Shown here: in pieces, positions 43,826-52,466 of the stretch
Position numbering within the stretch: position 1 is the stretch's first letter
Layout: each line of letters opens with the position of its first letter
The notes under the pieces: model-generated
Seen by the model: only the letters and a program-made list of their open reading frames with translations
What the model was told of the DNA's origin: nothing
Databases searched by the model: none
Made by a program: the position numbers and the translations under genes
Assembly: GCF_004784465.1 (NCBI RefSeq)
Contig: NZ_SRRU01000006.1
Span: forward strand, 62,001-126,000
Direction: 5' to 3'
From: Streptomyces griseoluteus
GTDB taxonomy: Bacteria; Actinomycetota; Actinomycetes; Streptomycetales; Streptomycetaceae
DNA length: 64,000 nucleotides

Positions 43826-45220
43826 ATGCCCATGGGTCACACGACCACAGCCCAGGCAGGCTCCGGGGGCCTGACAGCGACCGAGCACCGCCTGGCCAAC
43901 GGTCTGCGCGTGGTGCTCTCCGAGGACCACCTGACCCCGGTCGCGGCGGTCTGCCTCTGGTACGACGTCGGCTCCCGCCACGAGGTCGCGGGCCGCACGG
44001 GCCTGGCGCACCTCTTCGAGCACCTGATGTTCCAGGGTTCCGGCCAGGTCAAGGGCAACGGCCACTTCGAGCTGGTCCAGGGCGCCGGCGGCTCGCTCAA
44101 CGGCACGACGAGCTTCGAACGCACCAACTACTTCGAGACGATGCCCGCCCACCAGCTCGAACTCGCCCTGTGGCTGGAGGCCGACCGGATGGGCTCCTTG
44201 CTGGCCGCGCTGGACGACGAGTCGATGGAGAACCAGCGCGACGTCGTCAAGAACGAGCGCCGTCAGCGGTACGACAACGTCCCCTACGGCACCGCCTTCG
44301 AGAAGCTGACCGCCATGGTCTACCCCGAGGGCCACCCCTACCACCACACGCCGATCGGCTCCATGGCCGACCTGGACGCGGCCACGCTGGAGGACGCCCG
44401 CGCGTTCTTCCGCACCTATTACGCGCCCAACAACGCGGTGATCTCCGTGGTCGGCGACATCGACCCCGAGCAGACGCTGGCCTGGATCGAGAAGTACTTC
44501 GGCTCCATCCCCGGCCACGACGGCAAGCCCGCCCCGCGTGACGGCTCGCTGCCCGAGGTCATCGGGGACGAGCTGCGCGAGGTCGTCGTCGAGGAGGTCC
44601 CGGCGCGCGCCCTGATGGCCGCCTACCGGCTCCCGGAGGACGGCACGCGCGCGTCCGACGCGGCCGACCTCGCCCTCACCGTCCTCGGTGGCGGCGAGTC
44701 CTCGCGCCTCTACAACCGGCTGGTGCGCCGCGACCGTACGGCCGTGGCCGCCGGGTTCGGGCTGCTCCGGCTGGCCGGCGCGCCCTCGCTGGGCTGGCTG
44801 GACGTGAAGACCTCCGGCGACGTCGAGGTCCCGGTCATCGAGGCCGCGATCGACGAGGAGCTGGCCCGCTTCGCCGAGGAGGGCCCGACCCCGGAGGAGA
44901 TGGAGCGCGCCCAGGCCCAGTTGGAGCGCGAGTGGCTGGACCGGCTCGGCACCGTCGCGGGCCGCGCCGACGAACTGTGCCGGTACACCGTCCTGTTCGG
45001 CGACCCTCAGCTTGCCCTGACGGCCGTGCAGCGTGTCCTCGAGGTGACCCCGGAGGAGGTCCGCGAGGTCGCCAAGGCCCGCCTGCGCCCGGACAACCGC
45101 GCCGTGCTCGTCTACGAGCCGAAGTCCCCGGAGGCGGTCGAGGACATCGACCTGCCCGACGACCCGGAGCGCGAGGCCACCGTAGAGGCCCGCAACGACG
45201 ACGAGGAGACGGCCAAGTGA
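43826..45220 (+). CDS. M16 family zinc metallopeptidase, catalytic subunit
   Basis: Insulinase-like zinc protease of 464 residues. The inverted zinc motif HLFEH has H62, E65 and H66, and the distal glutamate is in ENQRDVVKNE. Typical M16B features follow (NYFETMPAHQLELALWLEADRM, YAPNNAVISVVGDID). No signal peptide is clear, so it is probably cytoplasmic. Start is ATG 43826 with GAAGGGA 7 bases before. The next gene, whose start overlaps its stop, encodes a partner without the zinc motif; the two likely form a heterodimer. Confidence 0.92.
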   Translation: MPMGHTTTAQAGSGGLTATEHRLANGLRVVLSEDHLTPVAAVCLWYDVGSRHEVAGRTGLAHLFEHLMFQGSGQVKGNGHFELVQGAGGSLNGTTSFERTNYFETMPAHQLELALWLEADRMGSLLAALDDESMENQRDVVKNERRQRYDNVPYGTAFEKLTAMVYPEGHPYHHTPIGSMADLDAATLEDARAFFRTYYAPNNAVISVVGDIDPEQTLAWIEKYFGSIPGHDGKPAPRDGSLPEVIGDELREVVVEEVPARALMAAYRLPEDGTRASDAADLALTVLGGGESSRLYNRLVRRDRTAVAAGFGLLRLAGAPSLGWLDVKTSGDVEVPVIEAAIDEELARFAEEGPTPEEMERAQAQLEREWLDRLGTVAGRADELCRYTVLFGDPQLALTAVQRVLEVTPEEVREVAKARLRPDNRAVLVYEPKSPEAVEDIDLPDDPEREATVEARNDDEETAK

Positions 45221-46605
45221 CCGAGCTCGCCCCCATGGAGTTCCACCCCCAGCCGCAGGCCGGCGAGGCCAAGCCGTGGGCGTTCCCGGCCCCCGAGCGC
45301 TCCACGCTGGACAACGGCCTGACCGTGCTGCGCTGCCACCGCCCCGGCCAGCAGGTCGTCGCCGTGGAGGTGCTCCTCGACGCCCCCCTGGACGCCGAGC
45401 CGGCCGGCCTCGACGGTGTCGCCACGATCATGGCCCGCGCCTTCTCCGAGGGCACCGACAAGGACTCCGCCGAGGAGTTCGCCGCCGAGCTGGAGCGGGC
45501 CGGCGCCACGCTGGACGCGCATGCCGACCACCCCGGCGTCCGGCTCAGCCTGGAGGTGCCCGCCTCCCGCCTGGAGAAGGGCCTCACCCTGCTCGCGGAC
45601 GCCCTGCGTGCTCCCGCCTTCGCGGAGAGCGAGGTCGAGCGCCTGGTCCGCAACCGCCTGGACGAGATCCCGCACGAGCTGGCCAGCCCGGCCCGCCGCG
45701 CGGCGAAGGAACTGTCCAAGGAGCTGTTCCCGGCCGCCGTGCGCATGTCCCGGCCGCGCCAGGGCACCGAGGAGACCGTCGAGAAGATCGACGCGGACGC
45801 CGTCCGCGCCTTCTACGACCGCCACGTCCGCCCTGCCACCGCCACCGCGGTGGTCGTCGGCGACCTCGACGGCATCGACCTCGACGCGCTGCTCGGCGAC
45901 ACCCTGGGCGCCTGGTCCGGCACGCCCGGCCAGGCCCGGCCGGTGCCGCCGGTGACCGGCGACGACACCGGCCGCGTGGTCATCGTGGACCGGCCCGGCG
46001 CCGTGCAGACGCAGCTCCTCATCGGCCGCATCGGCTCCGACCGGCACGACCGCGTGTGGCCCGCCCAGGTGCTCGGCACCTACTGCCTCGGCGGCACCCT
46101 GACCTCCCGCCTGGACCGGGTCCTGCGCGAGGAGAAGGGCTACACCTACGGGGTGCGCGCCTTCGGCCAGGTACTGCGCTCCGCCCCGGACGGCACCGGC
46201 GCCTCGCTGCTCGCCATCAGCGGCTCCGTGGACACCCCGAACACCGGCCCGGCGCTCGCGGACCTGTGGACGGTGCTGCACACGCTGGCCGCCGAGGGCC
46301 TGACCGACGCCGAGCGGGACGTGGCCGTGCAGAACCTCGTCGGCGTGGCCCCGCTGAAGTACGAGACGGCCGCCGCCGTCGCCGGCACCCTCGCGGACCA
46401 GGTCGAGCAGCACCTCCCCGACGACTTCCAGGCGGAGCTGTACCGCACGCTCGCGGCCACCGGCACCGTGGAGGCCACGGCCGCCGTGGTGAACGCCTTC
46501 CCGGCCGACCGGCTGGTCACGGTCCTGGTCGGCGACGCCGCCCAGATCAAGGAGCCCGTCGAGGCGCTCGGCATCGGCGAGGTCAAGGTGGTCTCGGCAG
46601 AGTAG
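45217..46605 (+). CDS. M16 family peptidase, non-catalytic subunit
   Basis: Second M16 protein, 462 residues, coupled to the first by a GTGA overlap. The HxxEH motif is replaced by GVATIMARAFSEGT, so it should not bind zinc. It keeps the substrate-positioning pair in LDRVLREEKGYTYGVRAF. Such catalytic plus non-catalytic pairs resemble mitochondrial processing peptidase and bacterial two-subunit M16B enzymes. A hairpin terminator follows 12 bases after the stop. Confidence 0.92.
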   Translation: MTELAPMEFHPQPQAGEAKPWAFPAPERSTLDNGLTVLRCHRPGQQVVAVEVLLDAPLDAEPAGLDGVATIMARAFSEGTDKDSAEEFAAELERAGATLDAHADHPGVRLSLEVPASRLEKGLTLLADALRAPAFAESEVERLVRNRLDEIPHELASPARRAAKELSKELFPAAVRMSRPRQGTEETVEKIDADAVRAFYDRHVRPATATAVVVGDLDGIDLDALLGDTLGAWSGTPGQARPVPPVTGDDTGRVVIVDRPGAVQTQLLIGRIGSDRHDRVWPAQVLGTYCLGGTLTSRLDRVLREEKGYTYGVRAFGQVLRSAPDGTGASLLAISGSVDTPNTGPALADLWTVLHTLAAEGLTDAERDVAVQNLVGVAPLKYETAAAVAGTLADQVEQHLPDDFQAELYRTLAATGTVEATAAVVNAFPADRLVTVLVGDAAQIKEPVEALGIGEVKVVSAE

Positions 46606-46616
46606 CCGCACCCGAG

Positions 46617-46650
46617 TGGGTCCTGACGGCGCACAAGTCGTCAGGGCCCA
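46617..46650 (+). terminator. Terminator after the M16 operon
   Basis: TGGGTCCTGACG (46617-46628) pairs with CGTCAGGGCCCA (46639-46650), one G-T pair, loop GCGCACAAGT. Confidence 0.8.
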
Positions 46651-46835
46651 CACCTGTGTTCGGGAGCGCCTTCGAACAACGGTCACCAAATGTCCGGATT
46701 GGGGCGGAGGTTACCCCTCTGGCGTGTGGGATGCACTACAAAAGCCCGGACGCGTTTGAAGATCCGCTCCCGTCCCCTTTAGCTTCTTCCGGGCTGTTCG
46801 TCAGGCAGTGCGCCGCACCCGCGGCACCGGACAGC

Positions 46836-46968
46836 CATCGCCGAGTCCCCCGCAGGGGGAGCCGGGGACCCACGCAGTCCCTGGGGTGAATCGGGCGCCC
46901 GCGCGCGAGCGAGGGCGGCCGTAGGAGACCTTCCTGCTCCGAACCCGTCAGCTAACCCGGTAGGCGAG
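46836..46968 (+). ncRNA. c-di-AMP (ydaO/yuaA) riboswitch
   Basis: The aptamer has the two conserved halves: GGGGGAGCCGGGGACCCA then CTGGGGTGAATC on the 5' side, and GAACCCGTCAGCTAACCCGG then TAGGCGA on the 3' side. TCGCC (46838-46842) and GGCGA (46963-46967) can close stem P1. In Streptomyces this class precedes cell-wall hydrolase genes such as rpfA and M23 peptidases, and c-di-AMP binding turns expression down. The ATG lies 26 bases after the aptamer. Confidence 0.92.
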
Positions 46969-46993
46969 AGGGAAGGAAAGGAACAGCCTGCTC

Positions 46994-47737
46994 ATGGCGT
47001 TCATGTGCGCCACCGGGAAGCACCGCAAGCCCGGCCGGGTCAAGCGCACCACCGCAACGGCGGCCGGTGTGGCGGCTCTCACCACCGGTGTCGTCGGCAC
47101 CCTCGCGGCCTCCCCGGCGCTCGCCGCGGACAACTCCGTCGAGAACACCGGCCTCACCCCCGTCATCGCCGTCAGCGACACCCTCGCCGACGAGATCGCC
47201 GCGCAGGCCACCGCCCAGAAGGCGACCGCCGAGCGCAAGGCCGCCGAGGAGGCCGCCGAGCGCGCCGCCGCCGAGCGGGCCCGCGAGGCCAAGGAGCGCG
47301 CCGCCCGCAAGGCCGAGCGCGAGCGCCTCAACTCCTTCGTCATGCCGATCACCGGCTCCTACGTCTCCACCGCCTACCAGTCCTCCAGCTCCCTGTGGTC
47401 CTCCGGTTCGCACACCGGTATCGACTTCCACGCCGCCAGCGGCACCGCGGTCCACGCGGCCGGCGCCGGCACCGTGGTCTCCACCGGCTGGGGCGGCGCG
47501 TACGGCAACGAGATCGTGATCAGGATGGCCGACGGGATGTACACCCAGTACGGCCACCTGTCGTCCATCGACGTCAGCGTGGGCCAGCGCGTCGTACCGG
47601 GCCAGCAGATCGCCCTGTCCGGCGCCACCGGCAACGTCACCGGGCCGCATCTGCACTTCGAGGCCCGTACCGGCCCCGACTACGGGTCCGACGTCGACCC
47701 CGTCGCCTACCTCCGCAAGCACGGCGTGAACGTCTGA
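46994..47737 (+). CDS. Secreted M23 peptidoglycan peptidase
   Basis: Cell-wall endopeptidase (LytM type) of 247 residues. It has a signal peptide ending about residue 44 (ASPALAAD), a coiled coil rich in Ala, Glu, Arg and Lys (about 67-110), and an M23 domain (about 120-245) with zinc ligands in HTGIDF and GPHLHFEAR, plus YGHLSSIDV. Start is ATG 46994 with AGGAAAGG upstream. The riboswitch before it couples wall cleavage to c-di-AMP level, as seen for Streptomyces spore-germination hydrolases. Confidence 0.93.
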   Translation: MAFMCATGKHRKPGRVKRTTATAAGVAALTTGVVGTLAASPALAADNSVENTGLTPVIAVSDTLADEIAAQATAQKATAERKAAEEAAERAAAERAREAKERAARKAERERLNSFVMPITGSYVSTAYQSSSSLWSSGSHTGIDFHAASGTAVHAAGAGTVVSTGWGGAYGNEIVIRMADGMYTQYGHLSSIDVSVGQRVVPGQQIALSGATGNVTGPHLHFEARTGPDYGSDVDPVAYLRKHGVNV

Positions 47738-47752
47738 CCCTCCGCTTCCGTG

Positions 47753-47782
47753 AAAGCCCCGGCCCACCCGGCCGGGGCTTTT
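47753..47782 (+). terminator. Terminator after the M23 gene
   Basis: AAAGCCCCGGC and GCCGGGGCTTT form a perfect 11-base stem, followed by TTCG, 15 bases after the stop. Confidence 0.85.
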
Positions 47783-47923
47783 CGCTGCGCGCTTTCCTCC
47801 GGGCGCTGTCCAAAAAATAGCCATGGATTCCGGTAGGCCATCGGAAATCCTCGCGCATTGCCATAGAGTCACGGGACAAGCGCTGTCGTCGGCGTTTCAC
47901 GGGCATTAAGGCGGAGGTGGGTC

Positions 47924-48607
47924 ATGCGTATTCCGGCGCACTCGGTGTGCACGGCGATCCGGGACGACATCGTCGCCGGAATCCACGAGCGCGGCGGCCG
48001 GCTCACCGAGGAGGTCCTCGCCCGCCGCTACGGCGTCTCCCGCGTCCCCGTCCGCGAGGCGCTGCGCACGCTGGAGGCGGAGGGCTTCGTGGTGACCCGG
48101 CGCCACGCGGGCGCCTGCGTGGCCGAGCCCACCGAGCAGGAGGCCGCCGACCTGCTGGAGATGCGCCTGCTGCTGGAGCCGCTCGGCGCCGCGCGGGCCG
48201 CCCAGCGGCGCACCGAGGCCCATCTGAAGGTGCTCCGTGGCCTGGTCAGACTGGGTCAGGAGCGGGCCAGGCTCGGCAACAGCGACGACCTGCGCGCGCT
48301 GGACGGCTGGTTCCACGAGACGCTCGCCCAGGCATGCGGCAGCCACGCGCTGACCTCGGCGCTCACTCAGCTCCGGCACAAGATCGCATGGATGTACAGC
48401 GTGGATGGTCCGGTCAGCCCGCCGGAGACCTGGGCCGAGCACGGCGCGATCGTGGACGCGGTGGCGCGCGGCGACAGCGACCGCGCGCGGGCGGTCACGG
48501 CGCTGCACACCGAGCGCGCGGCCCTCGCCCACCGGCTGCGCACCCCCGCCGGCGACCGCGCCCGGCACACGCAACATCCTGTAAACACAGCGGGACTCCG
48601 GAATTAA
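47924..48607 (+). CDS. GntR-family transcriptional regulator (FCD domain)
   Basis: A 227-residue regulator with an N-terminal winged helix (about 8-70: SVCTAIRDDIVAGIHERGGRLTEEVLARRYGVSRVPVREALRTLEAEGFVV) and a C-terminal FCD ligand domain (about 80-205: LLEMRLLLEPLGAARAA, LDGWFHETLAQACG). Metal-linked His residues typical of FCD proteins are present. Start is ATG 47924 with GGAGG 11-15 bases before it. It is not DasR, which lacks an FCD domain. Its ligand and targets are unknown; its neighbours suggest nutrient control. Confidence 0.88.
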   Translation: MRIPAHSVCTAIRDDIVAGIHERGGRLTEEVLARRYGVSRVPVREALRTLEAEGFVVTRRHAGACVAEPTEQEAADLLEMRLLLEPLGAARAAQRRTEAHLKVLRGLVRLGQERARLGNSDDLRALDGWFHETLAQACGSHALTSALTQLRHKIAWMYSVDGPVSPPETWAEHGAIVDAVARGDSDRARAVTALHTERAALAHRLRTPAGDRARHTQHPVNTAGLRN

Positions 48608-48731
48608 CACGGGCGCTGTATACAAAGAGGGATATTCGCGTGCCGGGCATTTGTGCTGCCCATTTCCGGCGTGCCGTCAATTGCTGACGGCGCGCTATTG
48701 GGCGCACCTGAATTCGGCGTACGGAAACACA

Positions 48732-48767
48732 GAAGCCGCGCCACCCCCGAAGGGGCGACGCGGCTTC
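48732..48767 (-). terminator. Terminator of ptsH
   Basis: GAAGCCGCG (48732-48740) and CGCGGCTTC (48759-48767) form a perfect stem extended by CCCC/GGGG around CGAA. It lies 15 bases beyond the ptsH stop. Confidence 0.85.
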
Positions 48768-48781
48768 CGCCGGGAATGGGG

Positions 48782-49063
48782 TCAGACCGTCTCGGGCAGT
48801 TCGTCCAGGCCCTCGGCAACCAGCTTGGCCAGCCGGTCCAGCGCGGCGTCCGCGCCGTCGGCGTCGGAGGCGAGGACGATCTCCTCGCCACCCTGGGCGC
48901 CCAGGCCCAGGACGGCCAGCATCGAGCCCGCGTTGACCGGGGTGCCGCCGGACTTGGCGATCGTGACCGGGACGCCTGTGGCCGTGGCGGCTCGGACGAA
49001 GATGGAAGCGGGGCGGGCGTGGAGGCCCTCGGCCCAGCCGACGTTGACGCGGCGCTCAGCCAT
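48782..49063 (-). CDS. ptsH: Phosphocarrier protein HPr
   Basis: Carries phosphate from enzyme I to sugar-specific enzyme II proteins of the PTS. The 93-residue protein has the active-site histidine H15 in EGLHARPAS. The serine region reads NAGSMLAVLGLGA (S47); Gly46-Ser47 differs from the KSIMG of low-GC bacteria, consistent with the absence of the HPr kinase pathway. Start is ATG 49063 with GAAGGG about 10 bases upstream. A DasR-type site lies 25 bases before the start. Confidence 0.97.
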   Translation of the reverse strand: MAERRVNVGWAEGLHARPASIFVRAATATGVPVTIAKSGGTPVNAGSMLAVLGLGAQGGEEIVLASDADGADAALDRLAKLVAEGLDELPETV

Positions 49064-49087
49064 GTGATGCTGCCCTTCAGTCTCTCA

Positions 49088-49103
49088 GGTTGTCTAGACC
49101 AGT
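49088..49103. promoter_or_regulatory. DasR-responsive element (dre) at ptsH
   Basis: GGTTGTCTAGACCAGT matches the dre consensus AGTGGTCTAGACCACT at 13 of 16 positions, with the GTCTAGACCA core intact. DasR, released by glucosamine-6-phosphate, is known to control ptsH in S. coelicolor. The position also allows control of the divergent gene. Confidence 0.75.
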
Positions 49104-49250
49104 TTCCCATACGGGGAACCGTGCGCGGAGCGGCACTTCACCGCTCCGGAACCTCTCCGTACCGGCCGTCGGACCGCGGCCTCGGCCCGACTTCCGTGTC
49201 CCACACACTGCCTCGCGCCGTACGCCCGCGCGAGCCGTACGCTGGGGCCC

Positions 49251-52052
49251 ATGCAGACCCCGGCGGACCGGCAGGACCGGCACGAGTACCCCGCCCACTG
49301 GGAGGCGGACGTGGTGCTGCGCGACGGCGGTACCGCGCGCATCCGGCCCATCACCGCGGACGACGCCGACCGTCTCGTCAGCTTCTACGAGCAGGTGTCC
49401 GACGAGTCGAAGTACTACCGCTTCTTCGCGCCGTACCCGCGGCTCTCCGCCAAGGACGTGCACCGCTTCACGCACCACGACTTCGTGGACCGGGTGGGGC
49501 TCGCCGCCACCGTCGGCGGCGAGTTCATCGCCACCGTACGCTACGACCGGATCGGCGCCGACGGCATGGCCGCCTCCGCCCCGGCCGACGAGGCCGAGGT
49601 CGCCTTCCTGGTGCAGGACGCCCATCAGGGCCGGGGTGTCGCCTCCGCGCTGCTGGAGCACATCGCGGCCGTCGCGCGCGAGCGCGGCATCCGGCGCTTC
49701 GCCGCCGAGGTGCTGCCGGCCAACACCAAGATGATCAAGGTGTTCACCGACGCCGGATACACCCAGAAGCGCAGCTTCGAGGACGGCGTGGTCCGGCTGG
49801 AGTTCGGGCTCGAACCCACCGACCGCTCGATGGCCGTGCAGCTCGCGCGGGAGCAGCGCGCCGAGGCCCACTCGGTGCGCAGGCTGCTCGCGCCCGGCTC
49901 CGTGGCCGTCATCGGAGTCGGCCGCGCGTCCGGCGGAGTCGGGCGCAGCGTGCTCGGCAACATCCGGGACGCGGGGTACGCGGGCCCGCTGTACGCCGTC
50001 AACAACGCCTTCCCGGACGGCTGTCACGAGGTCGACGGGGTGCCCGCGTACCGCTCGGTCCGGGAGATCGAGGGCCCGGTGGACGTGGCCGTGGTCGCCG
50101 TACCGGCCGACGTGGTGCCCGCGGTGGTCACCGAGTGCGGTGAACACGGGGTGCAGGGGCTCGTCGTGCTGTCCGCCGGGTACGCCGAGAGCGGACCCGA
50201 GGGGCGGGAGCGGCAGCGGGCGCTGGTCCGGCAGGCGCGGGCCTACGGCATGCGGATCATCGGCCCCAACGCCTTCGGCGTCATCAACACCGTCGAGGAG
50301 GTACGGCTCAACGCCTCCCTCGCCCCCGAGATGCCCCGGCCGGGCCGGATCGGGATGTTCGCCCAGTCCGGCGCCATCGGCATAGCCCTCCTCTCCCGGC
50401 TGCACCGCCGCGGGGGAGGGGTCACCGGGGTCACGGGCGTCTCCACCTTCGTCTCCTCGGGCAACCGCGCCGACGTCTCCGGCAACGACCTCCTCCAGTA
50501 CTGGTTCGACGACCCCGACACCGATGTCGTCCTCATGTACCTGGAGTCCATCGGCAACCCCCGCAAGTTCACCCGGCTCGCCCGGCGCACCGCCGCAGCC
50601 AAGCCGCTCGTCGTGGTGCAGGGCGCGGGCTCCGCCCCGCCGGGGCACGCCGTACGGGCCACCCGGCTCCCGCACGCCACCGTGTCCGCGCTGCTGCGGC
50701 AGGCCGGGGTCATCCGGGTCGACACCATCACCGAACTGGTCGACGCCGGACTGCTGCTGGCCCGCCAGCCGCTGCCCGCCGGGCCGCGCGTCACCATTCT
50801 CGGCAACTCCGAGTCCCTCGGCGTCCTCACCTACGACCGCTGTCTCGCGGAGGGGCTGCGGCCGTCCCGCCCCCTGGACCTGACCACCGGCGCCACCGCC
50901 GCCGACTTCCACCGGACGCTGGCCCACGCCCTCGCGCACGACACCTGCGACGCCGTCGTGGTCACCGCCATCCCCGCCATCGGGGAGGGCTCGCCGGACG
51001 ACGCCGAGCTGGCGGAGGCGCTGCGCTCGGCGGCCGCCGCGGTGCCGGGCAAGCCGGTGCTGGTCGTGCACGTCGAGCTGGGCGGGCTGGCCGAGGCGCT
51101 GTCCGCCGCCGCCAGCACCGCCCCGAAGACGGGCGCGCCCGTGCTGCCGCCCGTACCGCTGCCGGACGGCGCCGCCGGGGAGGACGGCCCCCGGCTGATC
51201 CCGGCCTACCCCGCCGCCGAACGGGCGGTGCGCGCGCTGGCCGAGGCCGTCCGGTACGGACAGTGGCGCCGGGAGGCCGCCGATCCCGGCAAGGTGCCGG
51301 AGTACGAGGACATCGACGAGCGCAAGGCCGCCGAGATCATCGCCGGGCTGCTGGAACGCGGCGAGGGCTTCGCCGTCGGCCCGGAGGACACCCGCGAGCT
51401 GCTCGCCACCTACGGCATCCACGTCCGGCCCGCGCTGCCCGCGCCCACCCCGGACGCCGCCGCGTCCGCCGCCCGCTGTCTCGGCTACCCGGTCGTCCTC
51501 AAGGCCACCGCGCCCCACCTGCGGCACCGCGCCGACCTTGGCGGGGTCCGGCTCGACCTTGCGGACGAGGAGCAACTGCGGCGCGCGTACGGCGAGTTGA
51601 CCGAGCTGTTCGGGCCGCCGGAGCAACTGCGGCCGGTGGTGCAGGCCATGGCACCCCGAGGTGTGGACACCGTCGTACGGGCGGTCATCGACCCGGCGGC
51701 CGGTGCCGTGCTGTCCTTCGGGCTGGCCGGGGCCGCGTCCCAGCTCCTGGACGACATGGCCCACCGGCTCGTCCCCGTCACCGACCGGGACGCCACCTCC
51801 CTGATCCGCTCCATCCGCACCGCCCCCCTCCTCTTCGGCTGGCGCGGCTCAACCCCCGTCGACACCCCCGCCCTGGAGGAACTCCTCCTCAGGGTCTCCC
51901 GCCTGGTGGACGACCACCCGGAGGTAGTGGCCATCACCCTGGAACCCGTGGTCGTGGCCCAGGACGGCATCACTGTCCTGGACGCCACCATCCGCCTGGC
52001 CCCCCCACCGGCCCGCACCGACCTGGGTCCCCGCACCCTGCCGACGTACTGA
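49251..52052 (+). CDS. GNAT acetyltransferase-acyl-CoA synthetase fusion (Pat/PatZ-like)
   Basis: A 933-residue lysine-acetyltransferase-like protein. The GNAT domain comes first (about 25-185) with the acetyl-CoA motif DAHQGRGVASALL. A CoA-binding domain follows (about 205-350, GSVAVIGVGRASGGVGRSVLGNI), then a succinyl-CoA-synthetase-like domain (about 360-680) and an ATP-grasp domain (from about 705, LGYPVVLKATAPHLRHRADLGGV). E. coli PatZ has the same parts in the opposite order. Such fusions acetylate and inactivate acetyl-CoA synthetase. Start is ATG 49251. A small gene follows 11 bases downstream. Confidence 0.9.
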   Translation: MQTPADRQDRHEYPAHWEADVVLRDGGTARIRPITADDADRLVSFYEQVSDESKYYRFFAPYPRLSAKDVHRFTHHDFVDRVGLAATVGGEFIATVRYDRIGADGMAASAPADEAEVAFLVQDAHQGRGVASALLEHIAAVARERGIRRFAAEVLPANTKMIKVFTDAGYTQKRSFEDGVVRLEFGLEPTDRSMAVQLAREQRAEAHSVRRLLAPGSVAVIGVGRASGGVGRSVLGNIRDAGYAGPLYAVNNAFPDGCHEVDGVPAYRSVREIEGPVDVAVVAVPADVVPAVVTECGEHGVQGLVVLSAGYAESGPEGRERQRALVRQARAYGMRIIGPNAFGVINTVEEVRLNASLAPEMPRPGRIGMFAQSGAIGIALLSRLHRRGGGVTGVTGVSTFVSSGNRADVSGNDLLQYWFDDPDTDVVLMYLESIGNPRKFTRLARRTAAAKPLVVVQGAGSAPPGHAVRATRLPHATVSALLRQAGVIRVDTITELVDAGLLLARQPLPAGPRVTILGNSESLGVLTYDRCLAEGLRPSRPLDLTTGATAADFHRTLAHALAHDTCDAVVVTAIPAIGEGSPDDAELAEALRSAAAAVPGKPVLVVHVELGGLAEALSAAASTAPKTGAPVLPPVPLPDGAAGEDGPRLIPAYPAAERAVRALAEAVRYGQWRREAADPGKVPEYEDIDERKAAEIIAGLLERGEGFAVGPEDTRELLATYGIHVRPALPAPTPDAAASAARCLGYPVVLKATAPHLRHRADLGGVRLDLADEEQLRRAYGELTELFGPPEQLRPVVQAMAPRGVDTVVRAVIDPAAGAVLSFGLAGAASQLLDDMAHRLVPVTDRDATSLIRSIRTAPLLFGWRGSTPVDTPALEELLLRVSRLVDDHPEVVAITLEPVVVAQDGITVLDATIRLAPPPARTDLGPRTLPTY

Positions 52053-52063
52053 GGGGGAGCCCG

Positions 52064-52456
52064 ATGCGGATCGCCGGCCGGGCGCTGCCCGACGGGAGCT
52101 GGTGGGACTGGGAGGTGCTCGGCTGGGACGCCGGGCGGTTCCGGCTCGCCGCCGGGTACGACCTCACCCACCATCACGGCCTGGAGGTGCACTTCCTCTC
52201 CCCGGCCCTGGTCTCCTGCCCGTTCGCCTTCCAGGACCCCGTCTTCCGGCCGCCCACGGCCGAGGAGCGGGCCCGGCTGGCGCGGTCGCTCGGCGAGGAG
52301 CCGCCGCTGATCGTGGCCTTCGAGGCCGACGGCGGCGGCGGCGAACCGGTCTCCTGCCTCATCGCCGCCGAGGGCGTCGAGATACGGCCGGGACTGGTCC
52401 GGCGGGAGGTGCCGGGTCGTCCCGACTGGCCCGGAGTGCACCTGGTCACGGATTAG
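52064..52456 (+). CDS. Hypothetical protein (130 residues)
   Basis: A small cytoplasmic protein not assigned to a family. It reads MRIAGRALPDGSWWDWEVLGWDAGRFRLAAGYDLTHHHGLEVHFLSP and is rich in Trp and His. ATG 52064 has GAGGGGGAG 4-12 bases before it, 11 bases after the acetyltransferase stop, so the genes are likely co-transcribed. Its end lies just before the DUF5998 gene. Confidence 0.75.
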   Translation: MRIAGRALPDGSWWDWEVLGWDAGRFRLAAGYDLTHHHGLEVHFLSPALVSCPFAFQDPVFRPPTAEERARLARSLGEEPPLIVAFEADGGGGEPVSCLIAAEGVEIRPGLVRREVPGRPDWPGVHLVTD

Positions 52457-52466
52457 GATGGACGCC

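Larger units (their letters stand above)
46606..46993 (+). other. Leader region of the M23 peptidase gene
   Basis: A 388-base stretch holding the M16 terminator, a possible promoter (ACTACAAAAG near 46736) and the c-di-AMP riboswitch (46836-46968). Confidence 0.6.
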
